DNA from: JALYUA01 sp038239305
GTDB taxonomy: Bacteria; Acidobacteriota; Thermoanaerobaculia; UBA5066; Gp7-AA6
Length of the DNA: 64,000 nt
Direction: 5' to 3'
Assembly (NCBI GenBank): GCA_038239305.1
Contig: JBBSEW010000011.1
Span: forward strand, 1 to 64,000
In this document: one piece after another, positions 31,652 through 40,391 of the stretch
How positions within the stretch are numbered: the stretch's first letter is position 1
Layout of the letters: each line of letters opens with the position of its first letter
Position numbers and translations under genes: made by a program
The notes under the pieces: generated by a model
Database searches by the model: none
Told to the model about the DNA's origin: nothing
Seen by the model: the letters and a program-made list of their open reading frames with translations, nothing else

Positions 31652-33687
31652 GCTCTCCGGAGGCGGCGACGCCGTCTCGGCCCTCCCGCTTCGGCCGTTT
31701 CTTCTGGCGCGACCCCAACACTCAGTTTCTCCTGCTCGCCGCAGCCGTGGGGCTCTTCGGCGCGCTGGGCGCGATCACTTTCCGACTGGTCACCAGCCGG
31801 GCCACGGCATTCCTGATGGACGCGGGGGACGTGGTGTCCGCCGCGGAGTCGCTCCCGATCGCGCTGCGCGTGTTTTTTCCCGCGGCCGGCGGATTCATCG
31901 GAGGGCTCGTGATCCGCCGCTACATGACGAAGGACGAGACGCACGGCATTTCCGAGATGATCGAGGTCGTCTCGCTCGGCCGAAGGAGCGTCCGTATGCG
32001 CCCCGCCGTCGCCCGCGTCGTCTCGTCCATCGCCGTGATCTCGACCGGCGGATCGGAGGGCCGCGAGGGACCGATCATCCAGATCGGCGCCGCGATGGCG
32101 TCCTCCCTATCGAGGCGGTTGAAGCTGTCGCCCGAGCGCGTCCGCATCCTGACGGCGTGCGGCATGGCGGCGGGGGTCGCGGGCGCCTATAACACCCCGA
32201 TCGCCGCGACACTCTTCGTGCTGGAGGTCGTCGTCGGATCCTTTTCCATGACGCTCTTCGGACCGGCGGTCGTCTCGGCCGTGCTCTCCACCGTTCTCGT
32301 GCGTTTCGCGCTCGGGGACGAGCCGGTGTACCGCGTCACGGCCTTCCACCTCGAGTCGGTCTTCGAGTTGATTCCGTTCGCGGCGATCGGGCTCCTCGCC
32401 GGTCCCTGCTCCGCGCTGTTCGTCCGCTCGCTGCGGGCGGCCAAAAAGCTCTTCGCCTCCACCCGCCTCTCCGTGCCGCTCACGATGACATTGGGCGGCG
32501 CGATCGTCGGAGCTCTCGGCATCTTTCTTCCCGAGGTCTGGGGAAACGGATTCGAGGGGACGAACCGCATCCTGCGCGGCAATCCGACGATCCCCCACCT
32601 CGTGCTGCTCTTCACCGGCAAGATCGCCGCGACGTGCGCCACGATCGGGGCCGGCGGCGTCGGCGGCGTATTCACTCCTTCCCTGATGATCGGGGCGACG
32701 CTCGGAGGCGTCGTGGCGCAGGTGACGCACGCGATTTTTCCCGCGTTCGAGGCGCCCGTCGGCGGCTATGCGCTGCTCGGCATGGGAGGGCTCCTCGCGG
32801 GAGTCACGCGCGCGCCGCTTCTTGCCGTCATCATGGTCTTCGAGCTGACGCAGAACACCGCCGTCATCCTGCCGATGATGGTCGTGTCGGTGCTCGCGAT
32901 CGTGGCGGCGAAGGCGTTCGAGAAAGACTCGATCTACATCCAGAGCCTCCGGTCGGCCGGCATCGTCTGGGAACCGACGCCCGAGGCCACGGCGCTCTCG
33001 TCGCTGCGGGTATCCGACGTCATGCGGACGGACGTGAAGCTCGTCTCCCGCACTCTGCCGCTCGCGGAGATCGTCAACACGTTCCTCCACACGCGCAGCC
33101 TCTACCTCTACGTCGGGGACGAGGAGGGCAGGCTCCTCGGCGTCGTCGATCTGCACGACATCAAGGAAAGCCTGCCCGACCGCGATCTCTCGAGCCTCGT
33201 CATTGCGGAAGATCTGGTGTCCGAGATCCCCTCCGTGACTCCGGCGGAGCCGCTCACGAGCGTCAACGAGAAGCTCTGGTTCCGCGACCTCGGCCAGCTG
33301 CCGGTGGTCGATCCGGAGACGCGCGTGTTTCTCGGGATCGTCACGCGACGCGATCTCCTGGGCGCGTTCGACCGCGAGATCCTGCAGCGCAACCGGCTCA
33401 CGGCGAGGGTGCGGTTCGGCGATGACCTGTCCCAGGTATCGACCTTCGACCTGCCGGAACAGCATCGGCTGGTGCAGGTGGACCTTCCCCCGGACCTCGC
33501 CGGACGCACGATGGCGGAGGCGAGCCTGCGGCAGCGGTTCGGCGTGTCGGTCCTCGCCGTGAAGCGGTTCACGCGAGAGGGGATCGAGCGCCGGTTCGTG
33601 CCGGGCTCGACGGACCGGCTCGAGCCGGGGGACGTGCTGATCGTCCTCGGCACGGACGAGGGCGTCGCTCGGCTGAAGGGGAGCTGA
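31648..33687 (+). CDS. ClC-family chloride channel/antiporter with CBS and TrkA-C domains
   Basis: 679 aa. ClC membrane domain with GREGP at 138-142 (gating Glu), GAGGVGGVFTPSLMIGA and the THGISEMIE equivalent of the first selectivity loop. After it come a CBS pair (about 452-580: LRVSDVMRTDVKLVSR ... QLPVVDPETRVFLGIVTRRD) and a C-terminal TrkA-C domain (about 612-679: AEASLRQRFGVSVLAVKR ... LEPGDVLIVLGT). CBS and TrkA-C imply nucleotide or ligand control. Overlaps the zinc-ribbon gene. Confidence 0.93.
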   Translation: MSSPEAATPSRPSRFGRFFWRDPNTQFLLLAAAVGLFGALGAITFRLVTSRATAFLMDAGDVVSAAESLPIALRVFFPAAGGFIGGLVIRRYMTKDETHGISEMIEVVSLGRRSVRMRPAVARVVSSIAVISTGGSEGREGPIIQIGAAMASSLSRRLKLSPERVRILTACGMAAGVAGAYNTPIAATLFVLEVVVGSFSMTLFGPAVVSAVLSTVLVRFALGDEPVYRVTAFHLESVFELIPFAAIGLLAGPCSALFVRSLRAAKKLFASTRLSVPLTMTLGGAIVGALGIFLPEVWGNGFEGTNRILRGNPTIPHLVLLFTGKIAATCATIGAGGVGGVFTPSLMIGATLGGVVAQVTHAIFPAFEAPVGGYALLGMGGLLAGVTRAPLLAVIMVFELTQNTAVILPMMVVSVLAIVAAKAFEKDSIYIQSLRSAGIVWEPTPEATALSSLRVSDVMRTDVKLVSRTLPLAEIVNTFLHTRSLYLYVGDEEGRLLGVVDLHDIKESLPDRDLSSLVIAEDLVSEIPSVTPAEPLTSVNEKLWFRDLGQLPVVDPETRVFLGIVTRRDLLGAFDREILQRNRLTARVRFGDDLSQVSTFDLPEQHRLVQVDLPPDLAGRTMAEASLRQRFGVSVLAVKRFTREGIERRFVPGSTDRLEPGDVLIVLGTDEGVARLKGS

Positions 33688-33690
33688 GCC

Positions 33691-33718
33691 GGGAAACGGG
33701 AAACGGGAAACGGGAAAC
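33691..33718. repeat. Tandem repeat, four copies of GGGAAAC
   Basis: Four perfect 7-bp units directly after the ClC stop codon. Probably a slippage-prone microsatellite in the intergenic gap; no role evident. Confidence 0.9.
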
Positions 33719-33815
33719 GAGCGGGTCCGGCCTCCCCGCCTGCACACATCCGCTTCCTTGGCCCGGTGGCGCACGGGGCCGAAGTCTCCGAAATGCTAGA
33801 CTTTGCGTCGACCCC

Positions 33816-35135
33816 ATGAACAAAGGGAGAGAGAGCGAGTTCGTCGCCCTTCGGGGCAAGTGGCAGAAGGAGCGCACTCGGTTGTACGACCGGGATACGG
33901 GACTGCCTACGATTGCAACGCTCACGGAAGACCTCGCCAAGGAGCTCCAGTCGCGCGGCTCGCTCGCCGTGCTCATCTTCCGGCCCGGCTCCGAAGGCCG
34001 CGTCGAGGAAGTCTGGGGGTGGGAGGCGTACGACGACCTCCTGCTCGACTTCGTGCGCCGCCTGAAGGCGTTCCAGACGGACGGCATCGTTCCCTCCGGC
34101 TCCTTCTGCCTGCCCTTTGTCCGGTCCGATGAGATCATCCTCATGGTCGAGCCTGGCACGAGCCTCCTCGTGGAGCCCGGCGCGCTCGAGCAGAAGGCGG
34201 CGGAGCTCGACCAGTTGATCCGCGGATACCTCGCGGAGCGCGCCGACCTGACCGGCCGCTTCCGCTCCTTCGTCGGCGCCGGGCGGATCGTGTTCGACAC
34301 CAAGTACCGGCTTGAGCGGCTGATCTACCGCGGCATCCAGGAAGCGCGCGACCAGGTCACGCGGAAGACGGTGCGCGCCGAGATCCGGGGCGGCGAGCTC
34401 CTCCAGGATGCCATCGCTCGCCGCGACATCGCGCCGGTCTTCCAGCCGGTCTTCGATCTGCAGACGGGCGAGATGATCGGGATGGAAGCGCTCTCGCGCG
34501 GGCCGCGGGGAAGCGAGTTCGAGAGCGGCGAAACGCTGTTCTCCCTCGCCGAGCGCACGGAGCTGCTGGTGCCGCTCGAGCGCGTGTGCCGCCAGCGGTC
34601 GCTCGAGGCCGCCGCGGGAATGCCGACGGACCAGCAGGTCTTCATCAACCTCTCTCCCGCCGCGGCGTCCGATCCCGAGTTCCTCGGACCGCTCGTCCTC
34701 GACCAGGTGGCGGCCGTCGGTCTCGCGCCCGACCGGATCGTCCTCGAGATCACCGAGCGCACGTACGCTGTGTACGAGGGTCTGTTCCGCGAAGTGCTGT
34801 CGAAGTTCCGGCAGCAGAACTTCCGGATCGCTGTGGACGACGTCGGCACCGGCTACTCCAACCTCACGTCGCTCGCCGAGATCGAGCCCGACTACCTGAA
34901 GTTCGACAACGTCTTCGTGCGAGGCATCGACCGCCGCAAGACGAAGCAGGACCTGCTCGAAGCCCTCATGAGCTTCGCGCGCAAGATGAAGACGAAGGTC
35001 ATAGCGGAAGGGATCGAGACGCGCGAGGAGCTCAAGGTCCTCCAGTCGCTCGGCGTCCCGTACGGCCAGGGCTTCCTTCTCGCTCGTCCGATGCCGGTCG
35101 CCGAGATCGCCAAGGTCGAGCGCTTCCGCTTCTAG
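33816..35135 (+). CDS. c-di-GMP phosphodiesterase (EAL) with degenerate GGDEF-like region
   Basis: 439 aa, cytoplasmic. The N-terminal half (about 20-170) resembles a GGDEF domain by layout (DRDTGLPTIATL, FVRSDEIILMV at 102-112) but lacks GG[DE]EF, so it should not make c-di-GMP. The EAL domain is complete: EAL at 224-226, INLSP, LEITER, DDVGTGYSNL, KFDNVFV, AEGIET and GQGFLLARP, so hydrolysis of c-di-GMP is expected. No signal or membrane segment. ATG 33816 has no strong ribosome-binding site. Stands alone between the ClC gene and tRNA-Val. Confidence 0.92.
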   Translation: MNKGRESEFVALRGKWQKERTRLYDRDTGLPTIATLTEDLAKELQSRGSLAVLIFRPGSEGRVEEVWGWEAYDDLLLDFVRRLKAFQTDGIVPSGSFCLPFVRSDEIILMVEPGTSLLVEPGALEQKAAELDQLIRGYLAERADLTGRFRSFVGAGRIVFDTKYRLERLIYRGIQEARDQVTRKTVRAEIRGGELLQDAIARRDIAPVFQPVFDLQTGEMIGMEALSRGPRGSEFESGETLFSLAERTELLVPLERVCRQRSLEAAAGMPTDQQVFINLSPAAASDPEFLGPLVLDQVAAVGLAPDRIVLEITERTYAVYEGLFREVLSKFRQQNFRIAVDDVGTGYSNLTSLAEIEPDYLKFDNVFVRGIDRRKTKQDLLEALMSFARKMKTKVIAEGIETREELKVLQSLGVPYGQGFLLARPMPVAEIAKVERFRF

Positions 35136-35209
35136 GGCGTTCCCGCCCGATCCCGCAAATCCGCCACCGCGGTCACGCCTCCCGCTTACAATTCCAGTTC
35201 GAGTTTCGA

Positions 35210-35284
35210 GGGGGGTTAGCTCAGCGGTAGAGCGCCTGCTTTACATGCAGGTGGTCGGGGGTTCGATCCCCTCACCCCCTACCA
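35210..35284 (+). tRNA. tRNA-Val (UAC)
   Basis: 75-nt cloverleaf with encoded CCA. Acceptor AGGGGGT pairs with ACCCCCT; the anticodon stem-loop CCTGC-TTTACAT-GCAGG gives UAC; the T arm is GGGGG-TTCGATC-CCCTC. All arms pair well. Confidence 0.95.
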
Positions 35285-35362
35285 ATCACCGATAGCGTGC
35301 CTTGTCCTCTCTCGAAATGGCGATGATTCCCGATATGTGACGTGACGACTGAGGATGTCTCC

Positions 35363-35419
35363 TTGATCGATCTCTCGATCACCTGATTCCTCTGATCGAT
35401 CACCCGATCACCCGATTCT
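35363..35419. repeat. GATC-rich intergenic repeat
   Basis: Irregular iteration of short units (GATCGATC, CGATCACC, CGATCACCCGATT) downstream of tRNA-Val. Similar in style to the stretches at 51357-51396 and 51603-51670. The rest of 35285-35446 shows no gene. Confidence 0.55.
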
Positions 35420-35446
35420 GGCTCGATCCGGTCTGCAGCAACCAGG

Positions 35447-35758
35447 TCAGATCGATTCGACGCAGCGGAGGAAGGCGTCGGCTATCGCCAGCTCGGGGAG
35501 CTCACCCACGCCCTGCGCGTACGGTCGTCCGCGCTCGTTGAAGCAGAGGTAGACGAAGGCCGGGCGGCCGTCGATGCGAAGCGTCCGGATCGTGCCCGTT
35601 CGTCCGGGTCTCTCCAGGAGGACACGAATCCCCGCGATCCCGGTGGGAGCCGGGCGGGGTCCGGCGTGATCGGATTTCCCCTCCGCCGTGAGCCATTTGG
35701 AAACCGCCCGGTCGAGCCGCCGATCCATATCGGTGCCGGCGTCCTTGCGCGTGAGCAT
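35447..35758 (-). CDS. Hypothetical protein, 103 aa
   Basis: No signal peptide or membrane segment. A basic N-terminal helix (DMDRRLDRAVSKWLTAE), a beta-rich middle (IAGIRVLLERPGRTGTIRTL, RPAFVYLCFNERGRPYA) and a C-terminal helix (ELAIADAFLRCVESI). The predicted secondary structure and composition look protein-like; no family recognised. Isolated between tRNA-Val and the amidohydrolase. Confidence 0.5.
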   Translation of the reverse strand: MLTRKDAGTDMDRRLDRAVSKWLTAEGKSDHAGPRPAPTGIAGIRVLLERPGRTGTIRTLRIDGRPAFVYLCFNERGRPYAQGVGELPELAIADAFLRCVESI

Positions 35759-35821
35759 CGTGGTGGCCCCCTTCGATCAACGCACCCCTCGCGCAACGAA
35801 TTTCGTGGGCGCGGCGGATGG

Positions 35822-35902
35822 GATCGGCGGAAGTAGAGATCTCGCGATCCCGCGATCTCATGATCTCGCGATCAATCTTTCCATCGAGCGAGGTGAAATC
35901 GG
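35822..35902. repeat. Dispersed repeat, copy 1 (GATCTCGCGATCAATC type)
   Basis: Begins GATCGGCGGAAG, runs through CTCGCGATC iterations and CTCGCGATCAATC, then TTCCATCGAG..GAAATCGG. Shares order and sequence with 39343-39440 and, in part, 56826-56885. Intergenic in all three places. Confidence 0.65.
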
Positions 35903-35963
35903 AACGAAGGTCGATCGGCGAAGAACCGGCCTGGCGTTTTCGAGGCCACGAAGAACGGGACGC

Positions 35964-35998
35964 CCCTCATCCCGGCCCTCTCCCGCCGGGGGAGGGGG
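35964..35998. repeat. GC-rich hairpin repeat (CCCTCTCCCG...GGGAGGGGG)
   Basis: CGGCCCTCTCCCGCC is followed by GGGGGAGGGGG, forming a stem. The same CCCTCTCCC-type hairpin occurs at 51461-51494 and 51542-51586, always intergenic. Short repeats of this kind are abundant between genes in many high-GC genomes. Confidence 0.6.
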
Positions 35999-36055
35999 AA
36001 TGCTCTGCGCCGGAATACGCAGCGGAAAGCCGACAGCTACAGCGCGCGACAACCG

Positions 36056-37549
36056 TTACCGGAGCCCCACCGTCCCCCGGACCGACGCGATGAGTTTCGC
36101 CGGGTCGTATCCCACGCCATCCTTGAAGACGATCTCGACCTTCTCGATATCGGCGATCGTCTTCGACGGGTCGCCGCGTACGACGATGAGATCGGCGGTC
36201 TTGCCGGCAGCAATCGTGCCGATGCGGTCCGCCTCGCCCAGGAACTTCGCGCCATTCTCGGTCGCGATGCGGATCGCCTCGAGAGGTGAGAAGCCCGCCT
36301 CGACGAGAAGCTCAACCCCTCGCTGATCGCCGAAGCCGGCGAGCACGCCGCCGAACCCCGTCGGATCTTCGCCGGCCAGGAGCAGCCCGCCCGCCTTCGC
36401 GAACGCCCGCTCGAAGTCCATCTCCTTCCGGAGAAGCGCCGCGGCCTTGTTGCCGGGCCGCTCGGCGGCTGTGGCGCGGCTGCGGAGGAAGTCCGATCGG
36501 GACTCGGTCGAAAGCGCCGCCAGCACGCGCGGGGCGAGGGGAGGACGCGTTCCGACGAACGTCTCGAACACGGGAAGCGTCGACGTCACGGCAACGTGGC
36601 TCGCCACGAGATCCCGGATCATGGCCTGAGCGGGCTCTCCCGCGAGATCGAGCGCGAGCACAGAGTCCTGCCCGGCCCGTCCGGGCGGGCACTCGTCCGG
36701 CTTCTTGCCGGGGACGAACTCGGTGTCGACGAGGAGGCCGTGCTCGAGGTCGTCGATTCCGAGGGCCGCGGCTTCGCGGAAGCCGATCGAGCAGAGGTGG
36801 CCCGTGATCTTCAGATTCCGGGCGTGCGCGGCTTTCGCGGCAGCCTCGAGCTCCGCGCGCGTGATGTGCATGTACGCTTTGAACGACGTCGCACCTTCGG
36901 CGGCCCAGTGCTCGACGGTGCGGCGCGCGTCGTCCGGGCCCGAGAGCTCGAACATCACGGGCGTGAAGGAGCCCTTGCCCTCCAGATACGGTCCGGTCAC
37001 GCGCATCCGCGGCCCCGCGACCTCGCCGGCGTCGATCTTCTTCGCGAGCTCGATGTCGGTTTGCGGCTCGATCGAGCCCGTCGTCCGGATCGTCGTGACG
37101 CCGCAGGCGAGGTAGAGCCGGGGAAAGCTGAAGGCCATCTCGTGGTACAGCGCGAGGTCGCCCCCCGCCGGCTCCGCGGGACTTCCCGGCGCCGGATAGA
37201 ACATGTGGTCGTGCATGCCGACGAGGCCCGGCATCACCGACGCTCCGGTGAGATCGATCGTCTTCGCGCCCGCCGGGACCGGGACGGACGAGTCGGAGCC
37301 GACGGCGGCGATCCTTCCCCGGACGAGGACGACGGTCTGATCGTCCCGGGCGTCCGCGCCCGTTCCGTCGATCACGCGCACGTGAGTGAGCGCCACGGTG
37401 GGAGCCTCGACCAGCACGAATTCCCGGACCTGGGCGGAGAGGGGCGGCCCATCGGCCGCGATGGAAGGAGCGGAACCGGCGGCGAAGGTAAGGGCGACGC
37501 CAAAGGCGAAAGCCTGCGCGAAAGGAGCGGTGGTCCGCGAAAGTCTCAT
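36056..37549 (-). CDS. Exported amidohydrolase (imidazolonepropionase/prolidase-like)
   Basis: 497 aa. Signal peptide with hydrophobic core (AFAFGVALTFAAGSAPSIAA). Amidohydrolase superfamily: N-terminal strand VALTHVRVIDGTG, metal ligands His113 and His115 (GMHDHMF), FKAYM (candidate carboxylated Lys or equivalent), GHLCS, EHGLLVD, and AGEDPTGFGG in place of the usual GTD Asp. C-terminal IATENGAKFLGEADRIGTIAAGK and ADLIVVRGDP are typical. Periplasmic hydrolase of a cyclic amide or peptide; exact substrate unknown. Divergent from the acyl-CoA synthetase. Confidence 0.9.
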   Translation of the reverse strand: MRLSRTTAPFAQAFAFGVALTFAAGSAPSIAADGPPLSAQVREFVLVEAPTVALTHVRVIDGTGADARDDQTVVLVRGRIAAVGSDSSVPVPAGAKTIDLTGASVMPGLVGMHDHMFYPAPGSPAEPAGGDLALYHEMAFSFPRLYLACGVTTIRTTGSIEPQTDIELAKKIDAGEVAGPRMRVTGPYLEGKGSFTPVMFELSGPDDARRTVEHWAAEGATSFKAYMHITRAELEAAAKAAHARNLKITGHLCSIGFREAAALGIDDLEHGLLVDTEFVPGKKPDECPPGRAGQDSVLALDLAGEPAQAMIRDLVASHVAVTSTLPVFETFVGTRPPLAPRVLAALSTESRSDFLRSRATAAERPGNKAAALLRKEMDFERAFAKAGGLLLAGEDPTGFGGVLAGFGDQRGVELLVEAGFSPLEAIRIATENGAKFLGEADRIGTIAAGKTADLIVVRGDPSKTIADIEKVEIVFKDGVGYDPAKLIASVRGTVGLR

Positions 37550-37653
37550 GGTGTTCCTCCCGATGCTGGCGCGAAGTCTCCCATAAATCGTCCGGCGCGC
37601 AGCCGGCGCCCGGACGCGAATTCATATACTGCGCTCTTCGGAGCGGAGGCGGC

Positions 37654-39342
37654 ATGAATCGCACCGAAGTGTTTCTCCAGGCGCGGGACTTCCTCCTCGA
37701 GAACCGGGAGGACTACGAACGGGCTTACGCCGGGTTCCGGTGGCCCGAGCTCGCCGAGTTCAACTGGGCCCTCGACTACTTCGACGTGTTCGCACGTGGG
37801 AACGGCGCCCCGGCGCTGCAGGTAGTGGATGAGGGCGGACGCGAATCGCGGCTGTCGTTCGCGGAGCTCTCGGACCGTTCCGACCGGGTGGCGAATTTCC
37901 TGAGGCGCCACGGCGTCCGGCGGGGAGACCCGATCCTCGTCATGCTCTCGAACGTCGTGCCCCTGTGGGAGATCACGCTCGCCGCGCTCAAGCTCGGCGC
38001 CGTCTTGAGCCCCGCATCGACGCTGCTGACGGCCGCCGACCTCACGGACCGGATCGAGCGGGGCCGCATGCGCCACGTGATCGCCGAGCAGGCCGCCACG
38101 GAGCGTTTCGCGGATGTCCCGGGCTCGTACGGGCGGATCTCCGTGGGCGGAGCGGGATCCGGCTGGATCGCCTACGAAGACGCCTACGAGGAGCCGGCCG
38201 TCTTTCACCCGGACGGTCCCACGAAGGCGGACGATCCGTTCCTCCTGTACTTCACCTCCGGCACGACCGCGAAGCCGAAGATCGTCCTCCACACGCACGC
38301 GAGCTATCCGATCGGGCACCTGTCGACGATGTACTGGATCGGATTGCGCGAAGGCGATCTCCACTTCAACATCAGCTCGCCCGGCTGGGCGAAGCACGCG
38401 TGGAGCAGCTTTTTCGCGCCGTGGAATACCGGAGCGGCCGTCTTCGTCCACTCCGCAGCGCGGTTCGACGCGAAGAAAACCCTCGAGGCGATCGCGCGCC
38501 ACCGCGTATCCACTCTGTGCGCGCCGCCGACCGTCTGGCGGATGCTCGTCCTGGAGGATCTGAAGGCATATCGCGTCTCCCTGCGCGAAGTGGTGGGCGC
38601 GGGCGAGCCGCTGAATCCCGAGGTGATCGAGCGCGTGCGCGAGGCGTGGGGTCTGACGATCCGCGACGGGTACGGACAGACCGAGACCACCTGCCAGATC
38701 GCGAACTCTCCCGGACAGGTCGTCAAATCGGGCGCGATGGGCCGGCCTCTTCCGGGATACCGCATCGAGCTGCTCGATCCGGACGGGCATCCCGAGACGG
38801 AGGGCGAGATCGCGATCCATCTTCACCCCCGGCCTCTCGCCCTCATGGCCGGCTACGCCGACGACCCGGCGAGGTCATCCGAGCTCCTCGGCGGCGATTA
38901 CTACCGCACGTCCGATGTCGCCTACCGCGACGCCGACGGTTATCTCTGGTACGTCGGGCGGTCCGATGACGTCTTCAAGAGCTCGGACTACCGGATCAGC
39001 CCGTTCGAGATCGAGAGCGCCCTGATCGAGCATCCCGCCGTAGCGGAGGCGGCCGTCGTCCCGAGCCCGGATCCCGTGCGGCTCGCGGTGCCGAAGGCAT
39101 TTCTCGTCCTGAAGCCGGGCGTCGAAGCCTCGCGCGAGACGGCACTCGAGCTCTTCCGATGGTCTCGCGGAAGGCTCTCGCCCTACATGCGCGTGCGCCG
39201 CCTCGAGTTCGCGGAGCTGCCCAAGACGATCTCCGGCAAGATCCGGCGCGTCGAGCTGCGCGGCCTCGAAAAAGGACGGGTCGAGCGGGGCGAGAGAGGG
39301 GCGATGGAGTTCCGGCAGGAAGACTTTCCGGAGTTAGAGTGA
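37654..39342 (+). CDS. AMP-forming acyl-CoA synthetase (acetyl/medium-chain type)
   Basis: 562 aa. ANL superfamily: P-loop FTSGTTAKPKIVLHTH, GYGQTETTCQ, YRTSDVAYRDADGYLWYVGR, KSSDYRISPFEIE and the C-terminal Lys in LPKTISGKIRRVE. Activates a carboxylic acid via an acyl-adenylate to the CoA thioester. The motifs lie nearer to medium-chain acyl- or benzoate-type synthetases than to acetyl-CoA synthetase Acs. Substrate not predictable. Stands alone, divergent from the amidohydrolase; a dispersed repeat begins at its stop codon. Confidence 0.92.
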   Translation: MNRTEVFLQARDFLLENREDYERAYAGFRWPELAEFNWALDYFDVFARGNGAPALQVVDEGGRESRLSFAELSDRSDRVANFLRRHGVRRGDPILVMLSNVVPLWEITLAALKLGAVLSPASTLLTAADLTDRIERGRMRHVIAEQAATERFADVPGSYGRISVGGAGSGWIAYEDAYEEPAVFHPDGPTKADDPFLLYFTSGTTAKPKIVLHTHASYPIGHLSTMYWIGLREGDLHFNISSPGWAKHAWSSFFAPWNTGAAVFVHSAARFDAKKTLEAIARHRVSTLCAPPTVWRMLVLEDLKAYRVSLREVVGAGEPLNPEVIERVREAWGLTIRDGYGQTETTCQIANSPGQVVKSGAMGRPLPGYRIELLDPDGHPETEGEIAIHLHPRPLALMAGYADDPARSSELLGGDYYRTSDVAYRDADGYLWYVGRSDDVFKSSDYRISPFEIESALIEHPAVAEAAVVPSPDPVRLAVPKAFLVLKPGVEASRETALELFRWSRGRLSPYMRVRRLEFAELPKTISGKIRRVELRGLEKGRVERGERGAMEFRQEDFPELE

Positions 39343-39440
39343 ATCGGCGGAAGCGGCGATCTCGCGATCTCGCGATCTCGCGATCTCGCGATCAATCTGT
39401 TCATCGAACTATCGAAAATCGGAAAATCGTAAAATCGGAA
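39343..39440. repeat. Dispersed repeat, copy 2, with CTCGCGAT iterations
   Basis: Starts AATCGGCGGAAG, then four CGATCTCG units (8-bp period), GATCAATC, TTCATCGAACTATCG and AAAATCGG iterations. Best-preserved copy of the family seen at 35822 and 56826. Confidence 0.75.
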
Positions 39441-39500
39441 AGTCGGCTTCGAAAGCGGCGGATTGCTGACACCTCACAGCAGACAGCCGAGAGTCGACAG

Positions 39501-40301
39501 CTAGTCCGACGCCGCTCCGGAGGCAAGACCTTTGTAGAAGTCCGGGTCGACGGGTGCAAAGCGCGTGAAGCCGAATGCCCGGAGACGGTTGGAAGCATCC
39601 GGGTCGCGATGCAGGTCGAGCAGGACGGACGCCACTTCCTGCGGCAGCACAGGGCCGAGAGCCCTTGCCGCAATGAGGGGTTGAATCGGCAGAGGGCCCC
39701 ACGTCTCCAGGATCCGCAGCGCCGGAGCGAGGTCTTTCTCCTGCTGCAGCTGGATCACGAGAGCGTTCGAGTCGATCGCCGACGCGTCCGCGGCTCCCGA
39801 GGCGACCAGTCGGACGGACGCCCGATGCGAACCGGAAACGCGCACGTCCGCGAAGAAGGTGCCGGGGGGGCCGGCGTGGCCGATCTCCCCGAGCCGCCGC
39901 AGCATGCTGTACCAGCCGGAAAGGGAAGCGGGATCGTTGTAGGTCCAGCGGGAGCCGGCGAGATCCGCGAAGTGGCGGGCCGGGTGCCTGGTCCTGACGA
40001 CGACGTCCGCGAAGTAGACCGGCCTCCCTTCCGCTCGCGGATCCGCCGGGACGGGAGCGGCGCCGACGAGAGTCGCCCCCGCGCTGCGCGTCAGGACGGG
40101 ATACGAAGGCGCGCACACGAAGGCAAAGTCGGCGCGCCCGGAGGCGAAGGGGTCGCTGTCGGCCGAGGGTCCCGATACCTCGGTCTCGCTCTCGAGGGTC
40201 GCTTCGATGCCGAGGCGGAGGGCGACTGCCGCCACCGTCTCCTCGAAGAACGCGCGCGGAATGCTCGGAGCGAGGTAGGTCAGAAATCGAACGGGCCGCA
40301 C
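39501..40301 (-). CDS. PhnD-like substrate-binding domain protein
   Basis: 266 aa from GTG 40301. Type 2 periplasmic-binding fold of the phosphate/phosphonate PhnD kind: LTYLAPSIPRAFFEETVAAVA, GRADFAFVCAPSYPVL, DVVVRTRHPARHFADLAGSRW, SGWYSMLRRLGEIG, ADASAIDSNAL and a C-terminal helix pair. No signal peptide precedes the domain at this start and no ABC permease or ATPase is adjacent, so transport is uncertain; a sensor or cytoplasmic ligand-binding role is possible. The frame is open far upstream through other genes; that part is rejected. Divergent from the FGE-type gene. Confidence 0.7.
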   Translation of the reverse strand: MRPVRFLTYLAPSIPRAFFEETVAAVALRLGIEATLESETEVSGPSADSDPFASGRADFAFVCAPSYPVLTRSAGATLVGAAPVPADPRAEGRPVYFADVVVRTRHPARHFADLAGSRWTYNDPASLSGWYSMLRRLGEIGHAGPPGTFFADVRVSGSHRASVRLVASGAADASAIDSNALVIQLQQEKDLAPALRILETWGPLPIQPLIAARALGPVLPQEVASVLLDLHRDPDASNRLRAFGFTRFAPVDPDFYKGLASGAASD

Positions 40302-40391
40302 GGCCCCGGAAATGTATCGCAGGCGGAGGGACGCTATCGCGGGATCCGGGGCTTGACCCGATGGGCGTTGCGTGCGAGTAGTCTGACCCTC

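Noticed and set aside
32107..33774. Minus-strand frame of 555 aa opposite the ClC gene
   Set aside because: Arg/His/Asp-rich antisense shadow of a clear ClC-CBS-TrkA protein.
39360..39396. CTCGCGAT iterations as a CRISPR array
   Set aside because: Units are 8 bp with no spacers; it is a microsatellite within a dispersed repeat, and no cas genes are present.
39159..40391. Upstream extension of the FGE-type gene (400 residues)
   Set aside because: Runs through the acyl-CoA synthetase end, a repeat and the PhnD-like gene in antisense; low-complexity sequence.
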